A stretch of 64,000 bases of DNA from Fibrobacteraceae bacterium (GCA_017631885.1 JAGBSH010000024.1:1-64000), one strand, 5' to 3'; positions 16,442-28,038 are shown, counted from the first letter of the stretch. The notes: generated by a model not told the origin, from the sequence alone. A program made the numbers and translations.

Positions 16442-17719
16442 ATGGCTCGTATGGAAGTAGATGGAAAATTTCTGGATTTCCCAGAAATTACCGGTTCAGA
16501 AAATGAAAAGGCAATTGATATCTCTAAATTGAGATCTGAAAGTGGTTACATAACATTAGATGATTCTTTTGGAAATACAGGGAGTTGCCGTTCTGCAATT
16601 ACTTACATAGATGGGGCTAATGGAGTTCTTCGTTATAGAGGGTATTCCATAGAAGAACTAGCTGAAAAAAGTTCTTTTATTGAAACAGCGTATCTTGTAA
16701 TTTATGGACATTTGCCAAATAGAGAAGAATATGATCGTTTTTCTGATTTGTTGACCGCTCATGAAATGTTAGATGAAGATTACAGAAAGCATTACGAAGG
16801 GTTTCCGCGTAAAGCACACCCAATGGCTATTCTTTCAGCTATGATAAATACGCTTGGTTGCTATGACCCAGAGCATTTTTTAGATGAAGATGTTTCTCAC
16901 TTTGATATTAATGCGGCAAGGCTTATTTCACAGGTGCGTACAGTTGCAGCGGCTGCTTATCGCATGAGTGTTGGGCAACCTATGATGTACCCGTCGCCAG
17001 ATAGATTATATGCAAATAACTTTTTGCACATGATGTTTAGCCAACCTTATAAGCTTTTTGAAGCTACTCCAGAAGTGACTCAAGCGTTAAATAAATTTTG
17101 GATTTTACACGCAGACCATGAACAGAATTGTTCTACAAGTACAGTGCGTTTAGTAGCTTCAAGTGGAGCTAACATGTATGCAAGTTGTGCAGCTGGTGTT
17201 TGTGCTCTTTGGGGTAAACTTCATGGTGGTGCAAACCAAGCTGTTGTAGAAATGCTTTTAAAAATTCAAGAATCCGGGATTAGTGTAAAGGATTTTGTTG
17301 ACAAAGTCAAGCGTAAAGAGCCTGGTTTAAAATTAATGGGGTTCGGGCACCGAGTTTATAAAAATTTTGACCCACGTTCAAAAATTTTACAAAAAGCACT
17401 CCAAAAAATGTTAAAGGCTTCTGGCCAAACAGACCCTCTTTTAGACATAGCTCAGGAACTAGAAGAATGTGCTTTGCGGGACGAATATTTTATTGAAAGA
17501 AAATTGTATCCGAATGTGGACTTTTATTCTGGCTTGATTCTTAGAAACATTGGAATTCCTTTGAATATGTTTACGGTAATGTTTGCTATTGGGCGTATGC
17601 CTGGTTGGATAGCTCATTGGAAAGAAATTTCTGAAAATCCAAAGCAACGCATTTATCGACCAAGACAAATTTATACAGGAGAAAATTTGCGGTCTTATAT
17701 TCCTTTAGATGAACGTTAA
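16442..17719 (+). CDS. gltA: Citrate synthase
   Basis: Condenses acetyl-CoA and oxaloacetate to citrate. The 425-aa length and catalytic residues match the hexameric type II enzyme: H226 in ADHEQN, H261 in GKLHGGAN, H303 in GFGHRVYK and D360 in NVDFYSG, at nearly the same spacing as E. coli GltA. Both [12 protein letters not shown] and the C-terminal RPRQIYTG are typical. GGAGG stands five bases before the ATG. In an anaerobe it most likely supplies 2-oxoglutarate for glutamate synthesis. The next gene follows after 18 bases. Confidence 0.95.
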   Translation: MARMEVDGKFLDFPEITGSENEKAIDISKLRSESGYITLDDSFGNTGSCRSAITYIDGANGVLRYRGYSIEELAEKSSFIETAYLVIYGHLPNREEYDRFSDLLTAHEMLDEDYRKHYEGFPRKAHPMAILSAMINTLGCYDPEHFLDEDVSHFDINAARLISQVRTVAAAAYRMSVGQPMMYPSPDRLYANNFLHMMFSQPYKLFEATPEVTQALNKFWILHADHEQNCSTSTVRLVASSGANMYASCAAGVCALWGKLHGGANQAVVEMLLKIQESGISVKDFVDKVKRKEPGLKLMGFGHRVYKNFDPRSKILQKALQKMLKASGQTDPLLDIAQELEECALRDEYFIERKLYPNVDFYSGLILRNIGIPLNMFTVMFAIGRMPGWIAHWKEISENPKQRIYRPRQIYTGENLRSYIPLDER

Positions 17720-17737
17720 TAGTTATTTTAAGGCAAT

Positions 17738-17932
17738 ATGTCTACGTTTGGTTTTAAAGCAATAAAGGCTAAAGTTGATTCTCTAAAAGGAGAATACCAT
17801 AATTTTCGTTCTAAAATACGAAATCTCAAAAAATGGCAAAAGGTGCTTTTGCTCGTGATAGCCGTTTTTGTGCCAGCAGGTATTGCGATAGCTTCTTTAA
17901 TTGTTTTAAAAATGAAGGCAAAAAGGCAATGA
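17738..17932 (+). CDS. Small single-span membrane protein
   Basis: A 64-aa protein with a basic, helical N-terminal half and one clear transmembrane segment at about 36-58 (VLLLVIAVFVPAGIAIASLIVL), ending in Lys/Arg, so probably with both tails cytoplasmic-facing charge-rich. AAGG precedes the ATG. Its stop overlaps the start of the aminotransferase gene (ATGA), showing translational coupling. No family recognised. Confidence 0.6.
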   Translation: MSTFGFKAIKAKVDSLKGEYHNFRSKIRNLKKWQKVLLLVIAVFVPAGIAIASLIVLKMKAKRQ

Positions 17933-19095
17933 AAAATTTGCTCTCTGAAAGATTACCTAAGGATTTGTCACCAAGTCCTTTTTTTAAAAAGTTAGAAGAA
18001 CTAAAAAGAGCTGACTCGTTTTTAGATTTAACGGTAAGTTCGCCTATAAAAGTAGGGATTTGCCCTGATTTAAAAACGGCGGTAATTTGTTCTGAAAAAG
18101 AGTGGGATACATGGAATCCAGAAGCGGCTGGTTGGGATTCTGCGCGCGAAGCGGTGGTAAATTATTATCAAAATCGCGGTGGGGTTTTCAGTGCTAATCA
18201 AATTTTATTGACTTCTAGTACAAGTGAAGCTTATTCTATTTTGTTTAAAACGTTTTGTAATCCAGGAGATGTAATATTAACGCCTGTTCCTGGGTATCCG
18301 CTTCTTGATACTTTGGCGATGTTAGAGCATTTATCTTGTTATCCATATTTTTTAAAGCAATCAAAAGAAAATAACTTTGTCATTGATACCGATTCTTTGC
18401 TCTCTGCTCCAGAAAATTCAAAAATATTATTGCTCATTTCTCCGCATAATCCGACAGGGCATTGTGTTTCAGAAAAAGAATGGCAAGAAATAATTGCTTT
18501 TTGTAAAGAGCGAAACTTGATTCTTGTAGTCGATGAAGTTTTTGGAGATTACATATTTAATTCAAATATTAAACGGTCATTCCTTTTTGAAAATTCTGAT
18601 GTTCCTGTATTTTGGCTGAATGGTTTAAGTAAAACGGTGGGCTCGCCAGAAATAAAATTAGGCTGGATTGCTTATAAAGCGCCTTGTAAAAAAATTATAG
18701 AGATTCAAGAAGCCTTGGAGTATGTAGCTGACGCTTATTTAAGTGTTTCTTCTATGGCGCAAGCACTTTCTATTCCTTTACTTCAAGATTCTTTAGATTA
18801 CGAAGGCCGGGTAATGCTTCGCTTAAATGAAAATCTTGATGTTTTAAGCAAGGAATTTCCGCCAGAAATTTTTCCGCAAGTTTCAGGCGGGTGGTATGCG
18901 GCCCTCCATTTTGATATAGATGACGAACAATTCACATTAGATTTACTAGAACAAGAACGTGTTCTTGTTCAACCTGGATTTTTCTTTGACTTTGAAGAAG
19001 ATGGCTGGGTAGTGGTATCTTTATTGCAAGCGCCTGAATTATTTAAAGAAGGCATAAAAAAGATAAAGCGTGCTTTGGGAACTTTTAATTATTAA
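17929..19095 (+). CDS. Pyridoxal-phosphate aminotransferase (class I/II)
   Basis: A 388-aa fold-type I aminotransferase. Visible are the TSSTSEAYSILF cofactor-phosphate loop, NPTGH (substrate/cofactor asparagine), VVDEVFGDY (cofactor aspartate) and the lysine in NGLSKTVGSPEIKLGWI, the probable Schiff base. The start at 17929 overlaps the stop of the small membrane protein gene; a longer reading from 17833 would run through that gene in another frame and is rejected. The amino-acid substrate is not predictable from sequence. Confidence 0.85.
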   Translation: MKNLLSERLPKDLSPSPFFKKLEELKRADSFLDLTVSSPIKVGICPDLKTAVICSEKEWDTWNPEAAGWDSAREAVVNYYQNRGGVFSANQILLTSSTSEAYSILFKTFCNPGDVILTPVPGYPLLDTLAMLEHLSCYPYFLKQSKENNFVIDTDSLLSAPENSKILLLISPHNPTGHCVSEKEWQEIIAFCKERNLILVVDEVFGDYIFNSNIKRSFLFENSDVPVFWLNGLSKTVGSPEIKLGWIAYKAPCKKIIEIQEALEYVADAYLSVSSMAQALSIPLLQDSLDYEGRVMLRLNENLDVLSKEFPPEIFPQVSGGWYAALHFDIDDEQFTLDLLEQERVLVQPGFFFDFEEDGWVVVSLLQAPELFKEGIKKIKRALGTFNY

Positions 19096-19110
19096 ATGAC
19101 AAATAAAAAA

Positions 19111-19132
19111 CTCTCTAACTTGTGTTAGAGAG
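19111..19132 (+). terminator. Intrinsic terminator hairpin after the aminotransferase gene
   Basis: A 9-bp stem (19111-19119 with 19124-19132), TTGT loop. An A-run precedes it, so it could also function on the minus strand for glgC. Confidence 0.65.
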
Positions 19133-19149
19133 GGAAAAATAAATACATA

Positions 19150-19174
19150 AAGTCGCCGGCATAGCCGGCGACTT
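19150..19174 (-). terminator. Terminator after glgC
   Basis: An 11-bp GC-rich stem (19150-19160 with 19164-19174) with an ATA loop lies 13 bases beyond the glgC stop. The neighbouring T tract is short on both strands. Confidence 0.7.
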
Positions 19175-19187
19175 TTAAATTTTGAAA

Positions 19188-20435
19188 TTAGGTTTTTATA
19201 ACGGTGTCTTTAGCTAGCACAACAATTCCTGATTCTGTGACATGGAATAGTTTTTTGTCGCGTTCTAAATCATAACCAATCTGGAAACCTGCAGGAATAT
19301 GAAGGCCTTTTTCGATAATGGCTCGGCGAATTTTAGCGCCTGGACCGACCGTTACATTAGGGAACAAAATGGATTCTTCTACTAGAGCTTCTTTTTGGAT
19401 AGAAACCGCAGGGCTTAAAACGCTTTTGACAACGGTAGCCCCACAAATTACACAACCAGCAGAAACAATGGAATCAATGGCGGCGCCTTGGTGGCTTTCG
19501 CCTTCTGATGCAACAAAACGTGCAGGAGGCTGGTTCCAGTTGAATGTACGAATTGGCCAATAATTGTTGTACAAATCAAATGGCGGATTTTCAGCACAAA
19601 GGTCCATATTTGCTTCAAAGAAAGCGTCAAGCGTACCAACGTCTTTCCAGTAGCCTTTAGTGCTTGCTTGTTCACCGCGGACAATGTTTGTGTTAAAGTC
19701 ATAAACATAAACAGGGTATTCCGGGTAAAGTGCTGGGATAATGTGCTTTCCAAAGTCGGTAGCTCCATTAGTAGCACCTTTTAAAAGTTCACGTACCAAG
19801 AATTTGCTTGTGAAAATATAGTTTCCCATGCTTGCAAGGCACCAACCTGGGCGACCAGGCATTTCTTTTGGATTTTTAGGTTTTTCTTCAAAACCAATCA
19901 TGCGGTTGTCGGCATCCACTTCAATAATTCCAAATTCGCTTGCTTCAGAAACAGGAACAGGAATCGCTGCGATTGTAAGGAGCGCTGCACGGCTTAAATG
20001 AAAGTCAATCATTTGATTGATATCCATTTTATAAATGTGGTCGCCACCAAAAATAGCGACGAGATCTGGGCGTTCATCGGTAATCAGGTTGATATTCTGG
20101 AAAATAGCATCTGCTGTTCCGCGATACCAGTCATCACCAGTGCGCATTTGAGCAGGAACGAGGTCTACATATTGGTCAAGGCTTGCGTTTAAATTCCAGG
20201 CAGCAGAAATATGCTTGTTTAAAGAATCTGACTTAAATTGGGTAAGGACTTTAACTTTAAAAATGCCTGAGTTTATAAAATTGTTTAAAACAAAGTCTAT
20301 AATACGATAAGTGCCACCAAAGTGAACAGCTGGCTTTGCTCTGTCTCTAGTGAGAGGTTGTAAGCGGCTTCCTTGACCGCCTGCCATAATCATACACAAT
20401 ACGTTTTTCTGGTGTTCCCGATAGGACCAACTCAT
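19188..20435 (-). CDS. glgC: Glucose-1-phosphate adenylyltransferase (ADP-glucose synthase)
   Basis: GlgC makes ADP-glucose for glycogen. The 415-aa protein has the nucleotidyltransferase start MIMAGGQGSRLQPLTRDRAKPAVHFGG, FGGDHIYKMD (metal aspartate), the EEKP substrate loop and a C-terminal left-handed beta-helix (GCVICGATVVKSVLSP and repeats). It is typical of bacterial GlgC with allosteric regulation. Glycogen storage is known in Fibrobacter. It is monocistronic here, divergent from pckG across 261 bases. Confidence 0.94.
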   Translation of the reverse strand: MSWSYREHQKNVLCMIMAGGQGSRLQPLTRDRAKPAVHFGGTYRIIDFVLNNFINSGIFKVKVLTQFKSDSLNKHISAAWNLNASLDQYVDLVPAQMRTGDDWYRGTADAIFQNINLITDERPDLVAIFGGDHIYKMDINQMIDFHLSRAALLTIAAIPVPVSEASEFGIIEVDADNRMIGFEEKPKNPKEMPGRPGWCLASMGNYIFTSKFLVRELLKGATNGATDFGKHIIPALYPEYPVYVYDFNTNIVRGEQASTKGYWKDVGTLDAFFEANMDLCAENPPFDLYNNYWPIRTFNWNQPPARFVASEGESHQGAAIDSIVSAGCVICGATVVKSVLSPAVSIQKEALVEESILFPNVTVGPGAKIRRAIIEKGLHIPAGFQIGYDLERDKKLFHVTESGIVVLAKDTVIKT

Positions 20436-20696
20436 AAGGACCTCAATTAAAAAGTGTTCTTGCCTAATTTACTTTTATTTTAGGAAAAAAGGCAGATTTT
20501 TATTAAAAAGGGGAAAATATTTTTATTTCTAGGAATCATTATTTTTTTTTCTGTGATGAATGATAAATGATTTTTAAAACATCAGAAAAAAGCGGTTTTT
20601 TCTTTATTACGTTGTATCTAATAGGCAATATTTTTTTAAATTTCAAGCGTTCGAAATTATTCGAAGTGAACACTTAAACCTTTTGAAGGAGATGAA

Positions 20697-22514
20697 ATGT
20701 CCCTGACAAAACACGCAAAGCTCAATGCCTGGATTGAAGAAATCAAGGCTATGGTAGAGCCAAAGGAAGTCGTTCTTTGTGACGGTTCCCAAGCTCAATA
20801 TGACAAGCTCATGGCCGAACAGGTCGAATGTGGCATGGCTACAAAATTGAATCAGGATAAACTTCCTGGCTGTTATCTTTTCCGTTCTGATGCATCTGAC
20901 GTTGCTCGCGTAGAAGGCCGTACTTTTATTTCTTCTGTAAACGAAGAAGATGCTGGTCCTACAAACAACTGGCGTGCACCTGCTGAACTCAAAGAAGAAA
21001 TGAAGGCTCTTTATAAGGGTTGTATGCATGGCCGTACCATGTACGTTATTCCTTTCTCCATGGGTCCAGTTGGTTCTGATATTGCAAAAATCGGTGTAGA
21101 AATTACTGATTCTGCATACGTTGTTCTCAACATGATGATTATGACTCGCGTTGGCAATAAGGTTTTGGATGTTCTCGGCGAAGACGGTGAATTCATTCCT
21201 TGCTTGCACTCTGTTGGTAAGCCACTTGAAAATGGCGAAGCAGATAATGGTGTATGGCCTTGCGCTCCAATCGAAAAGAAATACATCACTCAGTTCCCAG
21301 AAGAAAAGACAATTTGGTCCTATGGTTCTGGTTATGGTGGAAACGCTCTTCTCGGTAAGAAGTGCTTTGCTCTCCGTATTGCAACTACTCTTGCTCGTAA
21401 CGAAGGCTGGCTCGCAGAACACATGCTCATCTTGAAGATTACTTCACCAGAAGGCGTTGTAAAGCATGTTTGCGCAGCATTCCCATCTGCTTGCGGTAAA
21501 ACAAACCTCGCTATGCTTATCCCAACTATCCCAGGTTGGAAGGTTGAAACCATCGGTGACGATATCGCATGGATGAAACCAGGTAAGGATGGTCGTCTCT
21601 ATGCTATCAACCCTGAAGCTGGTTTCTTTGGCGTTGCTCCTGGTACAAACTACAAGACAAACGCTAACGCAATGTATTCTGCTTCTAAGAATACCATTTT
21701 CACAAACGTTGCTCTCGAAGCTGACGGCACTGTTTGGTGGGAAGGTATGGATGACGCTCCTAAGGGTGAACTCATCGATTGGAAGGGTAATCCTTGGACA
21801 TATCCAGAAAATGGCAAGAGCGAAAAGGGTAAAGAAGCTGCTCACCCAAATAGCCGCTTCACAGCTCCAGCAGCTAACTGCCCAGCTATTGCTCCTGATT
21901 GGGAAGATCCAAACGGCGTTCCAGTTGACGCAATCCTCTTTGGTGGCCGTCGTCCAAGCACCGTTCCTCTCATTCACCAGTCCTTGAACTGGAACCACGG
22001 TGTATTCATGGGTTCTATCGTTGGTTCTGAAGTAACAGCTGCTGTTATTTCTGACCAAGTTGGTCAAATCCGTCGCGACCCATTTGCAATGCTTCCATTC
22101 TGCGGTTACCACATGGGTGACTACTTCGCACACTGGATCAAGATGGGTCAAGCAAACCCAGACAAGATGCCTAAGATCTTCTTCGTGAACTGGTTCCGTA
22201 AGACTAAGGAAGGCAAGTGGTTGTGGCCAGGTTACGGTGACAACTCTCGCGTCTTGAAGTGGATTTGCGAACGTTGCGATGGCCAAGGTAAGGCTGTTGA
22301 AACTCCAATTGGTTACATGCCAACTGTAGACGCAATCGACCGCCCAGAAGATGTTTCTGAAGAAGATATGAAGGAACTCTTGAGCGTTGACGTTGAAGGC
22401 TGGAAGGCTGAACTCAAGGATGTGAAGGAAAATCACTATCCTAAGTTTGGTGCTAAGTTGCCAAAGGAACTTTCTGAAATCATTGATATGATTCAGGCTC
22501 GTTTGAACGCTTAG
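20697..22514 (+). CDS. pckG: Phosphoenolpyruvate carboxykinase (GTP)
   Basis: Interconverts PEP plus CO2 plus GDP and oxaloacetate plus GTP; in succinate-forming anaerobes it runs toward oxaloacetate. The 605-aa protein carries the P-loop [10 protein letters not shown] at 261-270 with the hyper-reactive C266, the upstream [11 protein letters not shown] (about 212-222), and GRRPSTVPL. Codon choice differs from its neighbours: many CTC, AAC and AAG codons, consistent with very high expression. This also produces long spurious frames on the opposite strand. GAAGGAG before the ATG is strong and a terminator follows closely. Confidence 0.96.
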   Translation: MSLTKHAKLNAWIEEIKAMVEPKEVVLCDGSQAQYDKLMAEQVECGMATKLNQDKLPGCYLFRSDASDVARVEGRTFISSVNEEDAGPTNNWRAPAELKEEMKALYKGCMHGRTMYVIPFSMGPVGSDIAKIGVEITDSAYVVLNMMIMTRVGNKVLDVLGEDGEFIPCLHSVGKPLENGEADNGVWPCAPIEKKYITQFPEEKTIWSYGSGYGGNALLGKKCFALRIATTLARNEGWLAEHMLILKITSPEGVVKHVCAAFPSACGKTNLAMLIPTIPGWKVETIGDDIAWMKPGKDGRLYAINPEAGFFGVAPGTNYKTNANAMYSASKNTIFTNVALEADGTVWWEGMDDAPKGELIDWKGNPWTYPENGKSEKGKEAAHPNSRFTAPAANCPAIAPDWEDPNGVPVDAILFGGRRPSTVPLIHQSLNWNHGVFMGSIVGSEVTAAVISDQVGQIRRDPFAMLPFCGYHMGDYFAHWIKMGQANPDKMPKIFFVNWFRKTKEGKWLWPGYGDNSRVLKWICERCDGQGKAVETPIGYMPTVDAIDRPEDVSEEDMKELLSVDVEGWKAELKDVKENHYPKFGAKLPKELSEIIDMIQARLNA

Positions 22515-22530
22515 TTCATAACAGTTCTTC

Positions 22531-22556
22531 AAAAGGCTCCCCTCGGGGAGCCTTTT
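22531..22556 (+). terminator. Strong intrinsic terminator after pckG
   Basis: AAAAGGCTCCCC pairs with GGGGAGCCTTTT with a two-base apex in the DNA. It starts 17 bases after the pckG stop. Confidence 0.88.
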
Positions 22557-22580
22557 GTGATTTTTGGAAGTCGGTTACTT

Positions 22581-23762
22581 TTACTCGCATTTATTTTGAA
22601 TACCAGGGCTTGGTTCTGCTAAGCACCAGGCACTACCAGATTCCTTTTCCTTCCATTTATTTAAAATCAATTGAGTAGAAACCGCCGATTTAACGGGAAT
22701 AAAATCTGTACTCAAAGAATCTTTTTGCCCATAAAACACAGAATCAATAGTTATGCCATCGCATTCTAACACAATACTTTGTTTCGTATTAGTCAAAGAC
22801 GGCCATTTGGTAAGCGTATGCAAATCAACACCGATAGCACTATCTGCCCCAATAGCTTTATAAGAATTAGGGGGCAAAATAACGCCATCAGGAATACTAG
22901 CACTTTTAGGCGTTCCACCAAAAAGCACACAATTTTCTAGCACCAAAGAATCATTTGTTCCATTATAAAATTCAACAAATTCAAAATCAGTCCCTGTTTG
23001 TTCAGGAATCGGTAAAATTTCAGAAATTAAAATTTCATGATTTTTTGGAGTGCGCTTATGGCCTTTAGGCAAACTGGCTTGAATCGATTGTGTCTGGAGT
23101 AAATCCGTCACAAATGTAACAGAAAGAGTCCCTTTGAGAGATTCTAGTTCCCATTCTTGGACGGCATTTTCCAAATTAAGCACAAGTGTATCTTCTGCCA
23201 TAAAAACACACTCGCCATCAGAATCAAAAAGTTTTAATAAAACGTTATAAGTCTTATCAAGCGGCAAAGCGTCTGTTGCAAATTTCCCATAAGGAAGTTC
23301 GATTTTCATATCGTAAGCATAAGTTGTATCATTTGTTTTAAGTTCAAGCGTTCCACTTTCAATTTTAGCAGGATTATTCAAGCCAAGAGGCAGAGAAACA
23401 TCGACAAAGCCAAACAAAGCTTTTAAAGGAATTTGCAGAAAATTTTTTTGCCCGCTTTCGATTTCAATTTCGCTTTCGCCTTTTTGCATAAGCATTCCAT
23501 TAGCATAAAGGTTTGCGTAAAATTTCCAAAGAGCAGGGAACAATTCTAATTCAAGCGCTTTTTCGGGTTCTTGAATTTGCAAATGAATTGTATCAGCCCC
23601 TTCGCCATGCAAAACTAAACTATCAAACCGAGATGTTTCAGTATATTGCATTGCAAGTTGCAAAGTCGTTTTCTCGCCACCACTACTTAAAACGTCGCCC
23701 TCGTTTTGCGAAGAACACGCCCACAGCGAAAAAACAGCCAAAAAAAGAATAAGAGATTTCAT
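22581..23762 (-). CDS. Lipoprotein with a lamin-tail-like domain
   Basis: A 393-aa protein with a lipoprotein signal (LWAC, C16 lipidated). The middle is rich in beta strands with no recognised domain. The region from about 240 to 385 has lamin-tail-domain features: ILISEILPIP, DFEFVEFYNGTNDSLVLENCVL, GVILPPNSY and LECDGITIDSVFYG. Such domains occur on bacterial surface and cell-wall proteins. Role unknown. Monocistronic on the minus strand, converging on pckG. Confidence 0.78.
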   Translation of the reverse strand: MKSLILFLAVFSLWACSSQNEGDVLSSGGEKTTLQLAMQYTETSRFDSLVLHGEGADTIHLQIQEPEKALELELFPALWKFYANLYANGMLMQKGESEIEIESGQKNFLQIPLKALFGFVDVSLPLGLNNPAKIESGTLELKTNDTTYAYDMKIELPYGKFATDALPLDKTYNVLLKLFDSDGECVFMAEDTLVLNLENAVQEWELESLKGTLSVTFVTDLLQTQSIQASLPKGHKRTPKNHEILISEILPIPEQTGTDFEFVEFYNGTNDSLVLENCVLFGGTPKSASIPDGVILPPNSYKAIGADSAIGVDLHTLTKWPSLTNTKQSIVLECDGITIDSVFYGQKDSLSTDFIPVKSAVSTQLILNKWKEKESGSAWCLAEPSPGIQNKCE

Positions 23763-23930
23763 AGATTTTCCTTTGTTTAAGTGAAAGAGCCTATTTTGAG
23801 CTCTCTATTTGTATAAACGCTTAAGCAAAGGATTTTGAACACAAAAAAACAGCAAAAAATACTTTACAAAAAAGGAAAGGTGATTTCAAAAACATTCGTT
23901 TTTGAAATCGTCGACAAACCTTCAATATTC

Positions 23931-26822
23931 TTATTTATGTTTTTTCAAATTTTCAGCGCGAAGCTTTTGGATTTCTCTTTCCATAAGACGCTTTTCAACA
24001 GGGTAGAAATTGTCATTAGAAAGAATAGCTTCTTTATAAATCACAAAAGCTAGTTCAGGTTCTTTTGCAAGTAAAGAAATAAGAATAGCATTCCTCAAGA
24101 AGAAATCATCCATTTCTTTGATTTCATACATTTCATAGAATTCCGCAAGTTGTAAGGCTGCTTTTTGCCAATCTTTCTGCCTTGCACTTTCAGTAATCCC
24201 AAATTCCATCTGGAATGATTTCGGGAAAAATTCTTTACTATAAAGTTCAAGCATTTTTTGGTAAACGGCGTTTTCACTTCGCAATTCAAGAGGAATATCT
24301 CGAACCCATTCAATGTAATCTATACGGAATGCTTGCCATTCTTTTGAAGAATCAGTAATAGCTTCAGCCCTTGTATCAAGATAATGCAAAAGAGAATTTT
24401 CAACATAAGGCGTTTTTTTGCTAGCCAAAGCTTTTACTTTAGCCGGGCGACGTTTTTCAAATTCATCTTTATCAAGGTATTCTTGCCAACAAACTTCGCA
24501 ACTATCAAAAATTTCCACAATGTGAGCATCCGAATTGACAAAACGAGCTTCTTCTGCTTTGTTATCGACAATAGGTGTAAATGTGCTATTAGGCGCAATG
24601 CCTTCTAACAAAGAACTAACCATTTTTGAAGTAAATAAGAAATTCGCTTCGCCAAAAAATTCTGGAGAATGCTTGATAGTTTCAAATTCTTTTATAAGTA
24701 AAGAATCTTTATAAAACCTTTCAATGCCTTCTTGGTAAACAGGCACATCACTTGCAATAATAATAATATCTGGTTCTTCAGGTGCTTTATAAAGTGAAAC
24801 ATGCGGGAATACCACATCAAGAGCTTTAAGGATATGCAAGAAAAGCAAATCGTTAAATTCATAAGTTTGAATCCATTGCACCCAAAGACCACCTGGTTTT
24901 AAATAGCGGCGCATTTTGCTATAAAATTCATGGCTGAAAAGACTAGCCACGCCGCTAACCCATGGGTTAGAAGGAACGCTTATTATCAAATCGTATTTTG
25001 TTTTACGCGTGTGGAAAAATGTCCCGGCATCGTCAATATGAATTTCAATTCTCGGGTCGTCGTAACCGCGGTAATTCCAGGGTAAAAATCCCTTAGCTAA
25101 ATCCATCATTTCTTCTTCGATTTCAACACAATCCAAATGTTTTAAAAGTGGGTCAGCTAGTAAATAATGGGCTCCCATTCCGCTACCAAAACCAACCATA
25201 GCTGCGTCATAGGGTTTTGTTTTTACTGCCATTGGCATAAAGGCTGTGGCGGCTTGTGTGAGTTCGTCTCCAGAAATAGGGGAGTTTCGGTCTTTACTCA
25301 TACTAGCATCAGCTTTGCCATTTGTTTTTACGTAATAATGAACTTTGGATTCGTGAAAACTGATTGTCGCCGTTTTTCCATCGCGGATAATAATTTTTTC
25401 ATCAGGGTGTAAATTTTTATAGGCTCTGAATGCACCAGAAGTAATTAAAGACGGGTCAAATTTAATGAATAAAGCAGGCAAAATCATTAAAATCGTAACC
25501 ACATAGAAAGGAACACTTCGGCGGAATTTTTTGCGATAAATAACAAGCAAGAAAAAGCCTATTGCAAAATCAGCTAAAGCAGCTAATACCAAAGCGCCTT
25601 TAAGCTGAAGAAGTGGTAAAAGTAAAAGACCGCCACCGGCAGACCCGACAATAGAACCAAGAGTGTTCCAACCATAAACTTTACCAATAGGCGCTTCTGA
25701 TTTAAAAGCTCTTGTAAGAATTAATGTGATAATAGGCAATGTCATTCCAGCAAAGAAACTTGTCGGAATCATCCAGAGCATAGATAACAAGTATTTGAAA
25801 ACGCTCCACCAGACATAGCCACTTGCTGTTGTGTTAAAAATCTGGTTGGCTTCATTCATCATTGCCCAGAATGGCTCATGGAAATAAAGGGTGCAAAGGG
25901 CAAATAGAGCCATGAAAATTTGAGCAAAAGCAAGCACTATAAGAGAATCTTTTTTCAAGAATTTCCCGCTGACAAGGCTGCCTAGAGAAAGCCCTAGAAT
26001 AAAAGCAGAAAGCATCTGGTCAAAACTATGGCTAGAAGAACCCATCAAAAGACTAAGCAAACGAATCCAAACGATTTCATAAATGAAAGAAGTCATGCCA
26101 GTAATGGCCGCAATCCAAAGCCAGGCTGTTTTAGGAGGCATTGCAAAATTTTTAGAAGGAGTTTCATTTTCTTCTGTCGTTATAGAATCTGAAGTTTCTT
26201 CATTATGGACTGGTGAAGAAGAAAGCCCGATAAATGTAAAAGCGCCCGCGAGTAAAAAGTTTATAGAAGCAGCAATACAAAGAGTTATATGGTTTCCAAA
26301 AGTAGGGATAAGTAAATAGCTTGTTACTAAAATGCCAATAGCACTACCAAAACTATTGGTAAAATAAAGTCGTGGTAAAGAAATCTCTGTTCCGCTTTTT
26401 CTCAATAAACCAGCGGCGATAAATGGAAAAGTCATACCGACTGCAATAGCTACAGGGAGTGTGCTTGCTGTTGCAAGAATCACTTTGCAAATTTCTGCTC
26501 CTCGTGTAGAAAGTGAAGCCGTTAATTCAGAATCAAAAAAGAATCCTGTGAGAGCATTGTATAAAGGGTGGTAAAAAACGCCCCCAAGCCCAATAAGTAA
26601 TTCTGTAATAGCATAACCTAAAAGAGGCCGTTTGATTTTCATTACAATTTTACCGGCTAGGAAACTGCCAATAGCAAGCCCGCCCATGTAAATACAAAGT
26701 GTTAAAACCTGGCCATAACTTGAGTGTCCAAGGAAAAGTTTTAGGTATCTTGCCCAGGAACCTTCGTAGATAAGTCCAGAAAATCCAGATAAGGCGAAAA
26801 GGATGTAAATAAGAATATTCAT
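23931..26822 (-). CDS. Membrane-fused spermidine-synthase-like protein
   Basis: A 963-aa protein. The first ~490 residues contain many hydrophobic segments in two transporter-like blocks (starting FALSGFSGLIYEGSWARYL, and a second copy at about 235, AAITGMTSFIYEIVWIRLL). They are followed by a spermidine-synthase-like Rossmann domain (about 500-760: MVGFGSGMGAHYLL, CVEIEEEMMDLA, DDAGTFF, DLIISVPSNPWVSG). A helical C-terminal tail of about 200 residues follows. The E-x-D-E of the cofactor site is present. The D in the usual catalytic DSSDP-like segment is replaced (SVPSNPW), so true aminopropyl transfer is uncertain. This fused family is widespread but poorly characterised. Confidence 0.8.
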   Translation of the reverse strand: MNILIYILFALSGFSGLIYEGSWARYLKLFLGHSSYGQVLTLCIYMGGLAIGSFLAGKIVMKIKRPLLGYAITELLIGLGGVFYHPLYNALTGFFFDSELTASLSTRGAEICKVILATASTLPVAIAVGMTFPFIAAGLLRKSGTEISLPRLYFTNSFGSAIGILVTSYLLIPTFGNHITLCIAASINFLLAGAFTFIGLSSSPVHNEETSDSITTEENETPSKNFAMPPKTAWLWIAAITGMTSFIYEIVWIRLLSLLMGSSSHSFDQMLSAFILGLSLGSLVSGKFLKKDSLIVLAFAQIFMALFALCTLYFHEPFWAMMNEANQIFNTTASGYVWWSVFKYLLSMLWMIPTSFFAGMTLPIITLILTRAFKSEAPIGKVYGWNTLGSIVGSAGGGLLLLPLLQLKGALVLAALADFAIGFFLLVIYRKKFRRSVPFYVVTILMILPALFIKFDPSLITSGAFRAYKNLHPDEKIIIRDGKTATISFHESKVHYYVKTNGKADASMSKDRNSPISGDELTQAATAFMPMAVKTKPYDAAMVGFGSGMGAHYLLADPLLKHLDCVEIEEEMMDLAKGFLPWNYRGYDDPRIEIHIDDAGTFFHTRKTKYDLIISVPSNPWVSGVASLFSHEFYSKMRRYLKPGGLWVQWIQTYEFNDLLFLHILKALDVVFPHVSLYKAPEEPDIIIIASDVPVYQEGIERFYKDSLLIKEFETIKHSPEFFGEANFLFTSKMVSSLLEGIAPNSTFTPIVDNKAEEARFVNSDAHIVEIFDSCEVCWQEYLDKDEFEKRRPAKVKALASKKTPYVENSLLHYLDTRAEAITDSSKEWQAFRIDYIEWVRDIPLELRSENAVYQKMLELYSKEFFPKSFQMEFGITESARQKDWQKAALQLAEFYEMYEIKEMDDFFLRNAILISLLAKEPELAFVIYKEAILSNDNFYPVEKRLMEREIQKLRAENLKKHK

Positions 26823-26873
26823 ATAACCTCAATTAACTTACAGGAGAAAAATAAATTTTTATGTTTGGGATAG

Positions 26874-27983
<1,110 letters not shown>

Positions 27984-28002
27984 TTCTTTCCTGAAATTTG
28001 TA

Positions 28003-28038
28003 AAAGCCTTGTTTTTCAGATTCTGAAAGCAAGGCTTT
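28003..28038 (+). terminator. Intrinsic terminator after leuB
   Basis: AAAGCCTTG (28003-28011) pairs with CAAGGCTTT (28030-28038). The interior (TTTCAGA...TCTGAAA) extends the stem. Confidence 0.75.

Noticed and set aside
17833-17928. N-terminal extension of the aminotransferase from an earlier ATG
   Set aside because: It overlaps the small membrane protein gene in a different frame, is not aminotransferase-like, and the ATG at 17929 is coupled to that gene's stop.
20643-22532. Long antisense frames (259 and 362 aa) opposite pckG
   Set aside because: They mirror the biased codon use of pckG, which depletes stop codons on the other strand. They have no ribosome sites or recognisable domains.
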